Below, one piece after another: positions 11,243 through 20,171 of a stretch of DNA of 64,000 bases. Source of the stretch: Providencia rettgeri. GTDB lineage: Bacteria; Pseudomonadota; Gammaproteobacteria; Enterobacterales; Enterobacteriaceae. The notes beneath the pieces are model-generated. The model did no database searches. It was given only the letters and a program-made list of their open reading frames with translations, and was not told the origin of the DNA. The number at the start of each line of letters is the position of its first letter. Within the stretch, counting starts at the first letter, position 1. The position numbers and the translations under genes are program-made. Location of the stretch: NCBI RefSeq assembly GCF_041075285.1, contig NZ_CP163512.1, forward strand, positions 1,674,001 through 1,738,000. Direction: 5' to 3'.

Positions 11243-12019
11243 TTACATGCTTATCTGCCATAAGTTATAAAAAGCAATTCGCCCTGACAATTCGGCCATT
11301 ATCACGGCAAGTGCACAAATACTCAGAACAAAAGTAGAATTTCGACCTCGATATAACAATGCAGGATAAATAAACAACATGAGCGCTATCACCACTAATT
11401 GAAACGCCCAAAAACCTGCTTGTTCCGCGCTAAGTGCGGGCCCCGTTTCGCCGAGAAATGCAACATAAGCGGCTCTTGTTGCAAAAATAATAATCGCACC
11501 GAGCAAAAAGCCGATTGAACCGAGTCGCTGTGCCCCCATTAGGATCGCTAACGCTCCACCGCCAACAAACAGTGTCATCCACATTTGCAACGTTGTGAAA
11601 ACCGTAAACCAATTGGCTACTGTTTCAATGTTATACACCTGTGGTATTGACCATGTGAATGCCAGCCCAAAAACAGCGGCTCCAATATTACATACCTCTC
11701 GTAATAGGGCGTGTTTGACAACGAAGGTAAAAAATAGGATCCCGGCACCAAAAGCGAAAAAGATCCCGCTCAATAAGGCTTCATTACTCATTGGTGAGCG
11801 CCCCACGCCCAATAGCATATTAAAGAAGCGCAGTGGTTGCCCGACATGCAAGCTTCCAATCACTAAAGCGATAAGCATTAAGACAAACGCAAGCATATTT
11901 GCGCGAGATAACTGTTCGTGACTTGACCAACCCACTCGTTTGCTCAAATAAGCAAACAAGTAGAGCCCCGCAGCGGATTGACCAAAAACGGTAAAAAAAA
12001 CAAGTGGAAGTTCGTGCAT
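11243..12019 (-). CDS. dmsC: DMSO reductase-type membrane anchor subunit DmsC
   Basis: Membrane anchor that oxidises menaquinol and passes electrons to DmsB. With the ATG at 12019 it has 258 residues and about eight hydrophobic helices, and begins MHELPLVFFTVFGQSAAG, typical of DmsC. That start is preceded by GGGAGG at good spacing; a longer frame reaching 12076 would overlap dmsB and has no such site. It starts one base after the dmsB stop. Confidence 0.93.
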   Translation of the reverse strand: MHELPLVFFTVFGQSAAGLYLFAYLSKRVGWSSHEQLSRANMLAFVLMLIALVIGSLHVGQPLRFFNMLLGVGRSPMSNEALLSGIFFAFGAGILFFTFVVKHALLREVCNIGAAVFGLAFTWSIPQVYNIETVANWFTVFTTLQMWMTLFVGGGALAILMGAQRLGSIGFLLGAIIIFATRAAYVAFLGETGPALSAEQAGFWAFQLVVIALMLFIYPALLYRGRNSTFVLSICALAVIMAELSGRIAFYNLWQISM

Positions 12020-12020
12020 G

Positions 12021-12638
12021 TTAGACCTCCCTAGGGTTCTGTAGTGTTCCGCTTTTATCCCCCGATGGCTTAGCATCTTTGTGCGGTTTAATCACAATAT
12101 TAGGATGCGTTAAGCTTGGATCTGGCATTGGAGCAATCCCACTGATTTGTCCGTGACGCTCACGTAACAGGTCTATATCGTCAAAATCAAGGGCGCGTTG
12201 AGGACAGGACTCGACACAAACTGGCTTCATGCCTTTTTCTACCCGTTCATAACAGCCATCACATTTACTCATCAGCTTTTTCTTTTCATCATATTGTGGC
12301 GCTCCATAAGGACAGCGCAACGCACAATATCGACAGCCAACACAAATAGTTTGATCAACAACGACAAGACCATCTTGTTCGCGTTTATGCATCGCACCCG
12401 TAGGGCACCCCTCAACGCATGTTGGGTTCGAACAGTGATTGCATGAAATTGATAAATAATAGCTATATACATTTTGTTGCCAGATACCGTCTTGTTGCTG
12501 CCAACTGCCGCCGCCAAATTCATAAACCCGTCTAAATTTTGGGCCAAGATCTAAATCTTTCTCATCTTTGCAACTCACCTGACACGTTTTACATCCTGTG
12601 CATTTGGTCGAGTCAAAATAAAAACCATACTGTTTCAT
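12021..12638 (-). CDS. dmsB: DMSO reductase-type iron-sulfur subunit DmsB
   Basis: Electron-transfer subunit carrying four [4Fe-4S] clusters between DmsC and DmsA. Four cysteine groups are visible: CTGCKTCQVSC, CNHCSNPTCVEGC, CVGCRYCALRC, and CDGCYERV...CVESC. The ATG at 12638 (MKQYGFYFD) has AAGGAG in front and gives 205 residues, the E. coli DmsB length; the frame is open 10 codons further upstream without support. It lies 10 bases after dmsA. Confidence 0.95.
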   Translation of the reverse strand: MKQYGFYFDSTKCTGCKTCQVSCKDEKDLDLGPKFRRVYEFGGGSWQQQDGIWQQNVYSYYLSISCNHCSNPTCVEGCPTGAMHKREQDGLVVVDQTICVGCRYCALRCPYGAPQYDEKKKLMSKCDGCYERVEKGMKPVCVESCPQRALDFDDIDLLRERHGQISGIAPMPDPSLTHPNIVIKPHKDAKPSGDKSGTLQNPREV

Positions 12639-12648
12639 TTGCCGCTCC

Positions 12649-15072
12649 TTATGCACGTTTGACTTCAACGAGGTTAGTATGTTGAGGGTTACCTTTTACT
12701 AGGGCAGATGGCTGCTGGGTGGTTAGCGTGTTAATACAACCACCAATATCAACTCCCTCACTATCGAGTTCACGCCATGCCCCTTGAGGAACTGCAATGA
12801 CCCCAGGTAACACTCGCGCTGTTACTTTTGCCTTAATTTTTATACGCCCTCTATCATTAAAGATTTCAGTAATATTGCCATCTTGAATGCCACGAGCGGA
12901 TGCATCAATTGGGTTTATCCAATATTGATGTGGTACAGCTTCACGCAATACCGCGACATTAAAATAGGATGAGTGCGCATGGCCTTTATCATGAAAGCCC
13001 GTCATTTGTAGCGGGTATTTTTCCCTCGCTTGCGTATTTTCAACCCCTTCAGTGTTCACACAATACTCAGGCACTGCAGGAATACGTTGATCATCAGGGT
13101 ATTCCCACTCTTGAGCTATTTTTGCCAATCGCGCTGAGTAAATTTCGATTTTTCCTGATGGTGTTGGTAACGGGTTTTCTGTTGGTGAATCACGATAAGA
13201 CTTCAAGGCAATATAATTTGCGCTATTGGCCAGTTTTCTATCCACAATCCCCATGCCATCAGTTTCTTCAAAGGTTGGTAACTGTGGATTTTTTTCACGC
13301 ATTTGGTTGTAGCAATGCTCTATCCACTGCTCATGCGTCCTTCCTTCTGTAAATTGGTCTTTAATCCCCAATTTTTCAGCGATATCCGTTAACACATCGT
13401 AAGATTGACGGCATTCCCATAATGGTGTGATGGCATTTTGCAAACGTATTGCATAGTGATACGCGCCACTTGCATAGGAGTTATTAATTAAGTCATTCGA
13501 CTCAACACTGCTCACATCAGGTAAAATTAAATCGGCGTATTTAGTGGAGGGCGTCATGTGAATATCCCAAACAAGAATAAATTCACAGAGGGATTCATCG
13601 ACCAAAATTTTATGGGTTTTATTGAGATCCGAATGCTGATTTCCCGTCACATTACTCGCGTAATGCCAGAGAAATTTTACGTTGGTTTCGAGCCTTTCTT
13701 TACCTAATAGTGTGGCATTTTCTGCCGTCATTTCGGTGCCACGAACAATAGCATCCGTCCACATAAAGCATGGGATTTTCGTTTTCACTGGATTGGGAAT
13801 AGCAAATCCGGGGACTGGATAAGCCACATTACCTCCCCAACCCCCTGCATTGGTGCCTGCTCGACCAATATTGCCTGTCACAACAGGCAGCATCATGACG
13901 GCACGTGCAGCTTGTTCCCCTGAAGCGGTTCTTTGTAAACCCCAACCCTGTGAGATCCAAGCCGCTTTAGCATTACCTATCTCACGCGCTAGTTGAATAA
14001 TCCGTGTTGGTGAAACCCCTGTGATCTTACTTGCCCATACCGGCGTTTTTTCAATTCCATCATCACCGAGTCCTAAAATATAATCTTTATATGATGCATT
14101 ATCAGGAGCCGAGTCAGGTAATGTTTGCCTATCCCACCCAACACAATATTGCGCAAGAAAGGCTTCATCCGTTAAATTTTCTTTAATTAAAGTATGAATA
14201 ATCGCAGCAACTAATGCCCCATCCGTTCCGGGATAAATGGGGATCCACTCTGCTCCTAGCGTCGTTACACTGTCTGTGCGGCGCGGGTCAATAATAATCA
14301 CCTTCGCTTTGCTTTTCTCAAGAGCATGTAAAGTTTCATAAAATTGCCCGCCACCAGACATGCGTGTTTCTGCAATATTGTGCCCAAACATAACAACGAG
14401 ATCGCTATTTGCAATTTCAGATAAAAGGGAATCCTCAAGTTTGCCATACACATAGGGGATCACACCGTTTATCTGCGCAGTTGAATACGTTCCGTGTTGG
14501 TCAAGGAAGCCACCTAATTGACTTAACAAACGTTTACACGCATTTCGCCCTTGTAAATTAGCCCCTGTGGAGCCCGAGCCATATTGGTAATAAATCGCTT
14601 CATTACCATATTTACTGATCGTCTCTTTTAATTTTTCAGCAACGATAGTGGTCGCTTCATCCCAACTAATACGTTTAAATTTACCTTCTCCCCGTTTTCC
14701 AACCCGTACCATTGGGTATTTTATTCTGTCTGGATTATAGGTTTTCCAACGTACAGAGCGTCCTCTTAGACATGGACGTATTTGATGTAAGCCAAATTGG
14801 CTATCGTCATACATTGTTTCATTGGAGATACGGGTGATCACATCATCTTTGACATGTACTTTTAATGGACAACGGCTACCACAATTTACTAGGCAAGCGC
14901 TATATTTGATTTTTTCATCAATTTCATCTGGCAGGCTTTTAACCATTGGTGCGGCTTGGCTGGTAAAAGGAAGTGAGATAGAACTGGCAACAGCACTCAC
15001 CGTTGCAACGGAAGCCGAGGCTTGGATAAATTGCCTCCGACTTAACATTTTCTTTCCATAGTGATTAATCAT
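12649..15072 (-). CDS. dmsA: DMSO reductase-type molybdopterin catalytic subunit DmsA
   Basis: Catalytic subunit of an anaerobic S- or N-oxide reductase with bis-MGD cofactor, exported folded through Tat. The N-terminus has a twin-arginine signal (SRRQFIQASA) followed by a hydrophobic stretch. The Fe-S motif C-x3-C-x3-C and a later RPCLRG, the likely Mo-ligand Ser in TYSTAQI, and C-terminal PLQMTGFHDKGHAHSSY are typical. It has 807 residues. ATG at 15072 is annotated; the ATG eight codons later has a GGAAAG site and is equally possible. Substrate could also be that of the YnfE/YnfF relatives. Confidence 0.93.
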   Translation of the reverse strand: MINHYGKKMLSRRQFIQASASVATVSAVASSISLPFTSQAAPMVKSLPDEIDEKIKYSACLVNCGSRCPLKVHVKDDVITRISNETMYDDSQFGLHQIRPCLRGRSVRWKTYNPDRIKYPMVRVGKRGEGKFKRISWDEATTIVAEKLKETISKYGNEAIYYQYGSGSTGANLQGRNACKRLLSQLGGFLDQHGTYSTAQINGVIPYVYGKLEDSLLSEIANSDLVVMFGHNIAETRMSGGGQFYETLHALEKSKAKVIIIDPRRTDSVTTLGAEWIPIYPGTDGALVAAIIHTLIKENLTDEAFLAQYCVGWDRQTLPDSAPDNASYKDYILGLGDDGIEKTPVWASKITGVSPTRIIQLAREIGNAKAAWISQGWGLQRTASGEQAARAVMMLPVVTGNIGRAGTNAGGWGGNVAYPVPGFAIPNPVKTKIPCFMWTDAIVRGTEMTAENATLLGKERLETNVKFLWHYASNVTGNQHSDLNKTHKILVDESLCEFILVWDIHMTPSTKYADLILPDVSSVESNDLINNSYASGAYHYAIRLQNAITPLWECRQSYDVLTDIAEKLGIKDQFTEGRTHEQWIEHCYNQMREKNPQLPTFEETDGMGIVDRKLANSANYIALKSYRDSPTENPLPTPSGKIEIYSARLAKIAQEWEYPDDQRIPAVPEYCVNTEGVENTQAREKYPLQMTGFHDKGHAHSSYFNVAVLREAVPHQYWINPIDASARGIQDGNITEIFNDRGRIKIKAKVTARVLPGVIAVPQGAWRELDSEGVDIGGCINTLTTQQPSALVKGNPQHTNLVEVKRA

Positions 15073-15133
15073 TACATTGCTACCTTCTAATTATTATTAA
15101 ACTAACTAAAAAATATTTTTTTATAATAACTAG

Positions 15134-15139
15134 ATAGTA
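15134..15139 (-). promoter_or_regulatory. Candidate -10 element of the dmsA promoter
   Basis: TACTAT read leftward would place a transcription start near 15127. The centre of the FNR box would then be at about -41.5, the classical activating position. Inference from spacing. Confidence 0.5.
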
Positions 15140-15161
15140 GGCATGTCTTTTGTATGATTAA

Positions 15162-15175
15162 TTGATGTGCATCAA
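15162..15175 (-). promoter_or_regulatory. FNR binding site upstream of dmsABC
   Basis: A perfect match to the FNR consensus TTGAT-N4-ATCAA (inner GTGC), about 90 bases before the dmsA start. It implies induction of dmsABC under anaerobiosis. Confidence 0.85.
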
Positions 15176-15365
15176 CCAAGGTAATATTGTGAATATGTCG
15201 ACTACTTAAACCAAATAATTCACCAATTTCAGTCGGTATTTAACGAATAATTATCTGTTTAGTGACGCATTTTTAATAGGGAATATTTATAGAAATTATA
15301 GATTTACTTATCTGATGTGTAACTAACTTGTTTGTATTTTTCAATAACCACTGACGTCACGAAGA

Positions 15366-15386
15366 AGAAACCCATAATAGGTTTCT
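15366..15386 (-). terminator. Hairpin after cutC
   Basis: A 7-bp stem AGAAACC/GGTTTCT with a 7-base loop lies 21 bases past the cutC stop, followed leftward by TCTTCG. It is a weak terminator candidate. Confidence 0.45.
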
Positions 15387-15406
15387 CCTTTAATACGTCA
15401 ATTACG

Positions 15407-16168
15407 TTAAACTAAAACCTTTTCTGTGATTGAAATAAAGTCTTTCATTGCTTCCACCGTAGGTCCATCAACACAATAATGTGTAAATTCATCCGTTTCA
15501 CTGTTCGAAGCCATTGTTACGCCAACTTTACGGTAACTCATGGTTGAAGGGACGGTTTTCCCTGCCGAGCTATGCACTTCCGATAAGCCGATTTCCATAA
15601 ATTTGCTTAAATTAGCTAATCGAACCCCCGCGCCAGCCATAATCTTCGGACCATTGATTTCTTGGCTTTTATCGTGTAGTTCTTTCAATAATGGCAGGCC
15701 CAACTCAGCACTTTGCTGTTGGCCTGATGTGAGAATTCGCGCCACGCCTAATTCACTTAATTGCTCTAACGCAATTAATGGGTTGATACACATATCAAAT
15801 GCGCGATGGAAGGTAATATTCATTCCTTTAGCAATATCCATTAATCCATGCATACGGTCAATATCGATACGCCCTTCGCTATCAAGAATGCCGATAACAG
15901 CACCCGGGAACCCCATTTCCTTAATCATGATTAAATCTTCACGAATAACGTCAAACTCACTGACGTTATAGCAAAAATCACCACCACGAGGACGAATTAT
16001 AGGATGAACTGGAATGTGAAGTTTTTCTCTTGCTAATTTCAGATAGCCATAGCTGGGTGTTAGGCCGCCATCCGCAGCGCCAGAGCACAATTCTATACGG
16101 TCAGCACCGTATTCTTGTGCCACTTGTGCACATTCAATTCCGAAACAGCAAATTTCCAGTTTTGCCAT
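15407..16168 (-). CDS. cutC: CutC family protein
   Basis: TIM-barrel CutC-family protein, historically linked to copper homeostasis though that role has been questioned. The protein begins [14 protein letters not shown], followed by [19 protein letters not shown], and has 253 residues from the ATG at 16168. This start is preceded by GGAGGT; a frame 10 codons longer is open but unsupported. It lies between dmsABC and yecM in the conserved cutC-yecM-argS order. Confidence 0.93.
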   Translation of the reverse strand: MAKLEICCFGIECAQVAQEYGADRIELCSGAADGGLTPSYGYLKLAREKLHIPVHPIIRPRGGDFCYNVSEFDVIREDLIMIKEMGFPGAVIGILDSEGRIDIDRMHGLMDIAKGMNITFHRAFDMCINPLIALEQLSELGVARILTSGQQQSAELGLPLLKELHDKSQEINGPKIMAGAGVRLANLSKFMEIGLSEVHSSAGKTVPSTMSYRKVGVTMASNSETDEFTHYCVDGPTVEAMKDFISITEKVLV

Positions 16169-16352
16169 GATTACCTCCAACTGTGGTAATAAAGCCAATA
16201 CGTTAAACGCCCCTATTACAAATTGCTAGGGGCAGAATGTTAATGAGTAATATCGATTCGAATAATGCCACTTATTAAAAAATGTTATCGGATGGATATC
16301 ACACCCCGTAAAAAACACAGGCACTATTGATCAATAACGTTAATTGCATCAC

Positions 16353-16907
16353 TTATTTTTCACTTTCAATTATCTTTTTTAGCGAAAATGGATGGTATTT
16401 GATGGTTATAATACCATTTGATACTGCCAATGTTGGATTGGGTAGCCGTTCTTGCTGAGATTTAGGCTGACTCACTTTTATACTAAATCCTATTGGTAGT
16501 GTTTTCGGCAACAAAGCTCGCGCTGCTTTTTCTAAGTCAATTGGGGAAACCTCCATTACCATTTCAATGTGTTCCCAGCTTTCTTGCGGGTATTTTTTAT
16601 CTTTTGGGTACGGCAGTTCAATGATAAACACATCTTGACCTGCAATGTGCAGAGGTTGATTAAGTTCATACAGGCGGATCGGTCTGCCATTGATGATATT
16701 ATCGGAAATAAGCTGCCCACATTGCAGTAAGCCGTTATGCCAACGCTGAGCAGTTTCAAGGTGATGACAACGCACTGAAATGTGATCTATAAGGTAAGTT
16801 TTTAATGACAAGTTAAGTTCACGTGCCATGGATTGCAACTGGTTAGTAAATTTGGGTAAGTCTTCCCATAAATCATTTAATTGTGGAACTTCACTGAATG
16901 ACAGCAC
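16353..16907 (-). CDS. yecM: YecM family protein
   Basis: 184-residue cytoplasmic protein of the YecM family, whose structure resembles the vicinal-oxygen-chelate fold and suggests metal binding; no function is established. Candidate metal ligands include His and Glu in DHISVRCHHLETA, IIELPYPK and EHIEMVME. It is divergent from argS, the same arrangement as in E. coli, which supports the name. Confidence 0.88.
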   Translation of the reverse strand: MLSFSEVPQLNDLWEDLPKFTNQLQSMARELNLSLKTYLIDHISVRCHHLETAQRWHNGLLQCGQLISDNIINGRPIRLYELNQPLHIAGQDVFIIELPYPKDKKYPQESWEHIEMVMEVSPIDLEKAARALLPKTLPIGFSIKVSQPKSQQERLPNPTLAVSNGIITIKYHPFSLKKIIESEK

Positions 16908-17071
16908 AACAACCTCTTTATTATTTACTTATCATCTAAACAATTGCGCTGACTGTAGCATGAGTCCCCCAAAATGTGGTATAAAACCTGCCGATTTTTC
17001 TCTTCCACCTTTTAGTTCTTCCCATGTGATGGCACAATGTGGTAACTATGTTGGTAATTTAAGGTAATTCA

Positions 17072-18802
17072 GTGAATATTCAGGCGATTCTTTCAGATAA
17101 AATTAGTGCTGCAATGCTTGCAGCGGGTGCTCCCGCAGACAGTGATGCACTCGTGCGTCAATCCGCTAAAGCCCAATTTGGTGACTATCAAGCCAACGGT
17201 GTCATGGGCGCGGCTAAAAAACTGGGGATGCCGCCACGACAACTCGCTGAACAAATTGTTAATCACTTAGATTTAGACGGCATTGCCCGCAAAGTAGAAA
17301 TTGCAGGGCCCGGTTTTATTAATATCTTTCTTGAACCTTCTTGGATTGAGAAACACGTTGAAGAAGCGCTAGCCTGCCAACGTTTGGGCATTGCCCCTGT
17401 AAAAGCCGAAACCATCGTTATTGACTACTCCGCACCGAATGTGGCCAAGCAAATGCATGTAGGTCACCTACGCTCCACCATTATTGGTGACGCTGCTGCG
17501 CGTACTCAAGAATTTATTGGTCACCGCGTGATCCGCGCTAACCACGTTGGCGACTGGGGAACCCAGTTCGGGATGTTAATTGCCTATCTTGAAAAAGTGC
17601 AAAATGAACATGCCAATGATATGGCACTGGCTGATTTGGAAGAGTTCTATCGCGAAGCCAAAAAACACTATGACGAAGACGAAGAATTCGCAGCACGTGC
17701 TCGTGGCTATGTTGTAAAATTACAATCGGGTGATGAATACTGCCTTCAGATGTGGCGCAAGCTAGTCGATATCACCATGAAACAAAACCAAGAAACCTAT
17801 CAACGCCTAAACGTGACGTTGACGGAAGATGATGTCATGGGCGAAAGCTTATATAACAGCATGTTGCCAGGCATTGTTGCAGATTTAAAAGCCAAAGGTT
17901 TAGCTGTTGAAAGTGAAGGTGCCACCGTCGTTTTCCTTGATGAATTTAAAAATAAAGAAGGCGAGCCCATGGGCGTGATTGTCCAGAAGAAAGATGGCGG
18001 CTTCTTATACACGACCACTGACATCGCTTGTGCAAAATACCGTTACGAAACGCTTCACGCCGATCGTTCGTTATATTACATCGATTCACGTCAGCACCAA
18101 CATTTAATGCAAGCTTGGACTATTGTCCGTAAAGCGGGCTACATCCCGGAATCAATGGCCCTTGAACACCATATGTTTGGCATGATGCTCGGCAAAGACG
18201 GTAAACCTTTTAAAACTCGTACAGGCGGTACCGTGCGCTTATCTGATTTACTCGATGAAGCGGTTGAACGTGCACAAGCGCTGATCCGTGAGAAAAACCC
18301 AGACATGCCGGAGGATGAGTTACAAAATGTCGCAAATGTTGTCGGTATCGGTGCAGTAAAATACGCTGATCTGTCTAAAAATAGAACGACAGACTATATT
18401 TTCGATTGGGATAATATGTTAGCTTTTGAAGGTAACACCGCGCCCTATATGCAATATGCGTACACCCGCGTTGCCTCCATCTTCAAAAAAGCAAATTTAA
18501 CCGAAGCTGACCTTACTTTACCAATTTCACTCCAAGACCCACGTGAAATTGCGCTGGCAACTCGCTTATTACAGTTTGAAGAAACCATTCTAACCGTTGC
18601 TCGTGATGGTACCCCACATGTCATGTGTGCTTACCTGTATGAGCTGGCTGGTTTATTCTCAAGTTTCTATGAACATTGCCCAATTTTATCCGCAGACGAT
18701 GACGCTGTACGCCAAAGCCGCTTAAAACTGGCTGCATTAACGCAAAAAACGTTAAAAACAGGCTTAGATACTTTAGGTATCGAAACGGTGGAAAGAATGT
18801 AA
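17072..18802 (+). CDS. argS: Arginine--tRNA ligase
   Basis: Class I aminoacyl-tRNA synthetase for arginine. The 576 residues are within one of E. coli ArgS. The class I signature appears as [16 protein letters not shown] (HVGH in place of HIGH, as is normal for ArgRS), and the degenerate KMSK region as [10 protein letters not shown]. The start is a GTG at 17072 after AAGG, giving MNIQAILS. Its terminator lies inside the 3' end of the convergent HTH gene. Confidence 0.97.
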   Translation: MNIQAILSDKISAAMLAAGAPADSDALVRQSAKAQFGDYQANGVMGAAKKLGMPPRQLAEQIVNHLDLDGIARKVEIAGPGFINIFLEPSWIEKHVEEALACQRLGIAPVKAETIVIDYSAPNVAKQMHVGHLRSTIIGDAAARTQEFIGHRVIRANHVGDWGTQFGMLIAYLEKVQNEHANDMALADLEEFYREAKKHYDEDEEFAARARGYVVKLQSGDEYCLQMWRKLVDITMKQNQETYQRLNVTLTEDDVMGESLYNSMLPGIVADLKAKGLAVESEGATVVFLDEFKNKEGEPMGVIVQKKDGGFLYTTTDIACAKYRYETLHADRSLYYIDSRQHQHLMQAWTIVRKAGYIPESMALEHHMFGMMLGKDGKPFKTRTGGTVRLSDLLDEAVERAQALIREKNPDMPEDELQNVANVVGIGAVKYADLSKNRTTDYIFDWDNMLAFEGNTAPYMQYAYTRVASIFKKANLTEADLTLPISLQDPREIALATRLLQFEETILTVARDGTPHVMCAYLYELAGLFSSFYEHCPILSADDDAVRQSRLKLAALTQKTLKTGLDTLGIETVERM

Positions 18803-18826
18803 TTGCATTGCTTTCGCTCTATTCCC

Positions 18827-19399
18827 TTAACAGCTCACTTTCGTGGGCTGTTTTTCTTTACGCAGTGCAATTAGTTTTCGCGTCAAGGCCTGTACTTCTT
18901 CCACATCTTCATTAGCACAATTTTGTAAGACTAAATTCCACTTACATAATATTTTCGCACTTTCACAACATTCAAATGCATGGTCTAACCGGTTGTTGTC
19001 TTTCAACCATACAGCGACACTCGCCCAATCCCATAACGGGGAATTGCCACTTAATCGTTGTACTGGTGCAGGGAAATCGCCTTTTCCTCTCGCCCCATCT
19101 TTTAATAACGCCACCGCCTGACGTGTTAACCCTGTTAACTTGGCAATATCACTTAAACCAACTAGCGTATTGTCTACCGATGCGACTCGCATTGGAATTT
19201 GTGCGCTCTCAATGTCCATAATTGCCGTCTCAATGGCACAATCTAGCGAATTCGCCTCTCTATCAAACATTAAATAAACCGACTTACCGTAATAGCAAAT
19301 CAATGCATCATCACACCCCGCAGCAAATAAAGCATCTTCTAAACCCTTGGTATCTGCCGTTACGCCAGAAAGTGTTAACGTAAATACGTGTGACTTCAT
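18827..19399 (-). CDS. HTH DNA-binding protein, probable antitoxin-like partner
   Basis: 190-residue cytoplasmic protein. The N-terminal half (HVFTLTLSGV, LEDALFAAGCDDAL, LMFDREANSL) is a small alpha/beta domain. Residues about 82-135 (LVGLSDIAKLTGLTRQAVAL then FPAPVQRLSGNSPLWDW) form an AlpA/MerR-like helix-turn-helix. The ATG at 19399 has AAGGAG 6 bases away; the GTG one codon earlier is too close. It lies downstream of the HicA-like gene on the same strand, so a DNA-binding antitoxin or regulator is inferred, not shown. The family was recognised only by pattern. Confidence 0.75.
   Translation of the reverse strand: MKSHVFTLTLSGVTADTKGLEDALFAAGCDDALICYYGKSVYLMFDREANSLDCAIETAIMDIESAQIPMRVASVDNTLVGLSDIAKLTGLTRQAVALLKDGARGKGDFPAPVQRLSGNSPLWDWASVAVWLKDNNRLDHAFECCESAKILCKWNLVLQNCANEDVEEVQALTRKLIALRKEKQPTKVSC
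18829..18855 (+). terminator. Intrinsic terminator of argS, inside the convergent gene's 3' end
   Basis: AACAGC-T-CAC pairs with GTG-G-GCTGTT (one wobble), with loop TTTC and a following TTTTTC. It overlaps the last codons of the leftward HTH gene. Confidence 0.8.
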
Positions 19400-19434
19400 C
19401 ACCGCTCCTTAATGAATTTTCTTTATTGACTGAC

Positions 19435-19608
19435 AAGCGGCCAAAGCCCCTTGAGGTTGTTGACAAAGTGGGAGAAAAGCGTGGTTTTTCCCACTTTGTG
19501 TTATCAGGCGAAAATCAATATCTTGATTTTCCTTATTTTTTCAAAACCTATCCAACCTGCTGCCAACCTAATCGGTTTGTCAGCAGTCTGAAGCGGCCTA
19601 AGCCGCTT
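19435..19608. repeat. 174-bp intergenic element with 33-bp terminal inverted repeats (MITE-like)
   Basis: The left end (19435-19467) and the reverse complement of the right end (19576-19608) agree at about 25 of 33 positions, sharing AAGCGGC, GCC.CTT and TGACAAA. Each end folds into its own AAGCGGC/GCCGCTT-type hairpin. Inside are a larger hairpin (ACAAAGTGGGA.AAAA paired with TTTTTCCCACTTTGT, about 19463-19500) and AAAATCAA/TTGATTTT near 19511-19530. No open protein of note. It resembles a non-autonomous palindromic repeat of the ERIC/MITE type but not the ERIC consensus. Confidence 0.75.
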
Positions 19609-19612
19609 TAAC

Positions 19613-19849
19613 TTATTTTGCAAGTTCAATGCAATGATTAACTTTTCGGATGATTTGCTTAGCATGGGTTTCCATCACTCTTGGTGTAGACCAAACACTG
19701 ATCATATGTGCTTTATGCCCATCGACAGTGTTACCACAACGTAATTTACAAAAAGTATGTGACGAATTCCCCGCAGCCACCCAAGACCAGCCGTTCGCAA
19801 TTGCATATTCAATGGCTGCTTGAATATGCTTATTCGGATGTTTTTTCAT
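19613..19849 (-). CDS. Small HicA-like protein, possible toxin
   Basis: 78-residue basic protein. The pattern NGWSWVAAGNSSHTFCKLRCG followed by MISVWSTPRV and HAKQIIRKV resembles the HicA double-stranded-RNA-binding-like fold, in which the glycine-serine-histidine segment carries the catalytic His. The ATG at 19849 follows GGAGGG. A promoter with a palindrome over its -35 lies immediately upstream, and an HTH protein gene lies downstream across the repeat element. A ribonuclease toxin role is inference; a housekeeping RNA-binding protein is the alternative. Confidence 0.65.
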   Translation of the reverse strand: MKKHPNKHIQAAIEYAIANGWSWVAAGNSSHTFCKLRCGNTVDGHKAHMISVWSTPRVMETHAKQIIRKVNHCIELAK

Positions 19850-19866
19850 CGCCCTCCGACAATCAC

Positions 19867-19897
19867 AATATAACTAAAATGTTGACATCGGTCAACA
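19867..19897 (-). promoter_or_regulatory. Sigma-70 promoter overlapped by a palindromic operator
   Basis: Read leftward: -35 TTGACC (19890-19895), 17-base spacer, -10 TATATT (19867-19872). The perfect 7-bp inverted repeat TGTTGAC/GTCAACA with a 4-base centre (19880-19897) covers the -35. The predicted leader is only about 11 bases, followed by GGAGGG. The arrangement suits autorepression. Confidence 0.7.
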
Positions 19898-20118
19898 CTC
19901 ATATATGTCATTTCCCAATGTCTCCTGTGCCTTACTGATAAGAGTAAGCACCCCCTAAATATACCGCAAAAACAAACAAAAACATCTTTTTTATCAATGA
20001 AAACAATTGCTTGAATAGCAATAGAATAAATAGAGCATTATTGATTTATAGATCATTGAATTAGACTAGAAGGTTGAAATGGGCACAAAGCACAATGGAA
20101 TTTTGGTTAGGCGAGGTA

Positions 20119-20147
20119 AAAAAAAGCCCAACTCTGTGGGCTTTTTT
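20119..20147 (-). terminator. Bidirectional intrinsic terminator after murJ
   Basis: AAGCCCA pairs with TGGGCTT across a 6-base loop, flanked by an A-run on the left and a T-run on the right, so read leftward it ends in a T-run just after murJ. Confidence 0.88.
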
Positions 20148-20171
20148 GAAAATCATTTAATATTCATAGCG

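Larger units (their letters stand above)
15073..15406. other. Intergenic region upstream of dmsA and downstream of cutC
   Basis: About 330 AT-rich bases without a gene. It contains the FNR box and probable dmsA promoter (15134-15175) and a hairpin after cutC (15366-15386). Nothing else was recognised. Confidence 0.6.
19850..20171. other. Intergenic region between the HicA-like gene and murJ
   Basis: About 320 AT-rich bases without a gene. It carries the promoter and operator at 19867-19897 and the murJ terminator at 20119-20147. Confidence 0.55.

Noticed and set aside
17420..17480. HVGH instead of HIGH in ArgS as a damaged motif
   Set aside because: This variant is normal for arginyl-tRNA synthetases.
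19390..19611. Rightward 73-codon frame across the repeat element
   Set aside because: It runs through palindromic repeats with hairpin-derived codons and has no protein-like composition.
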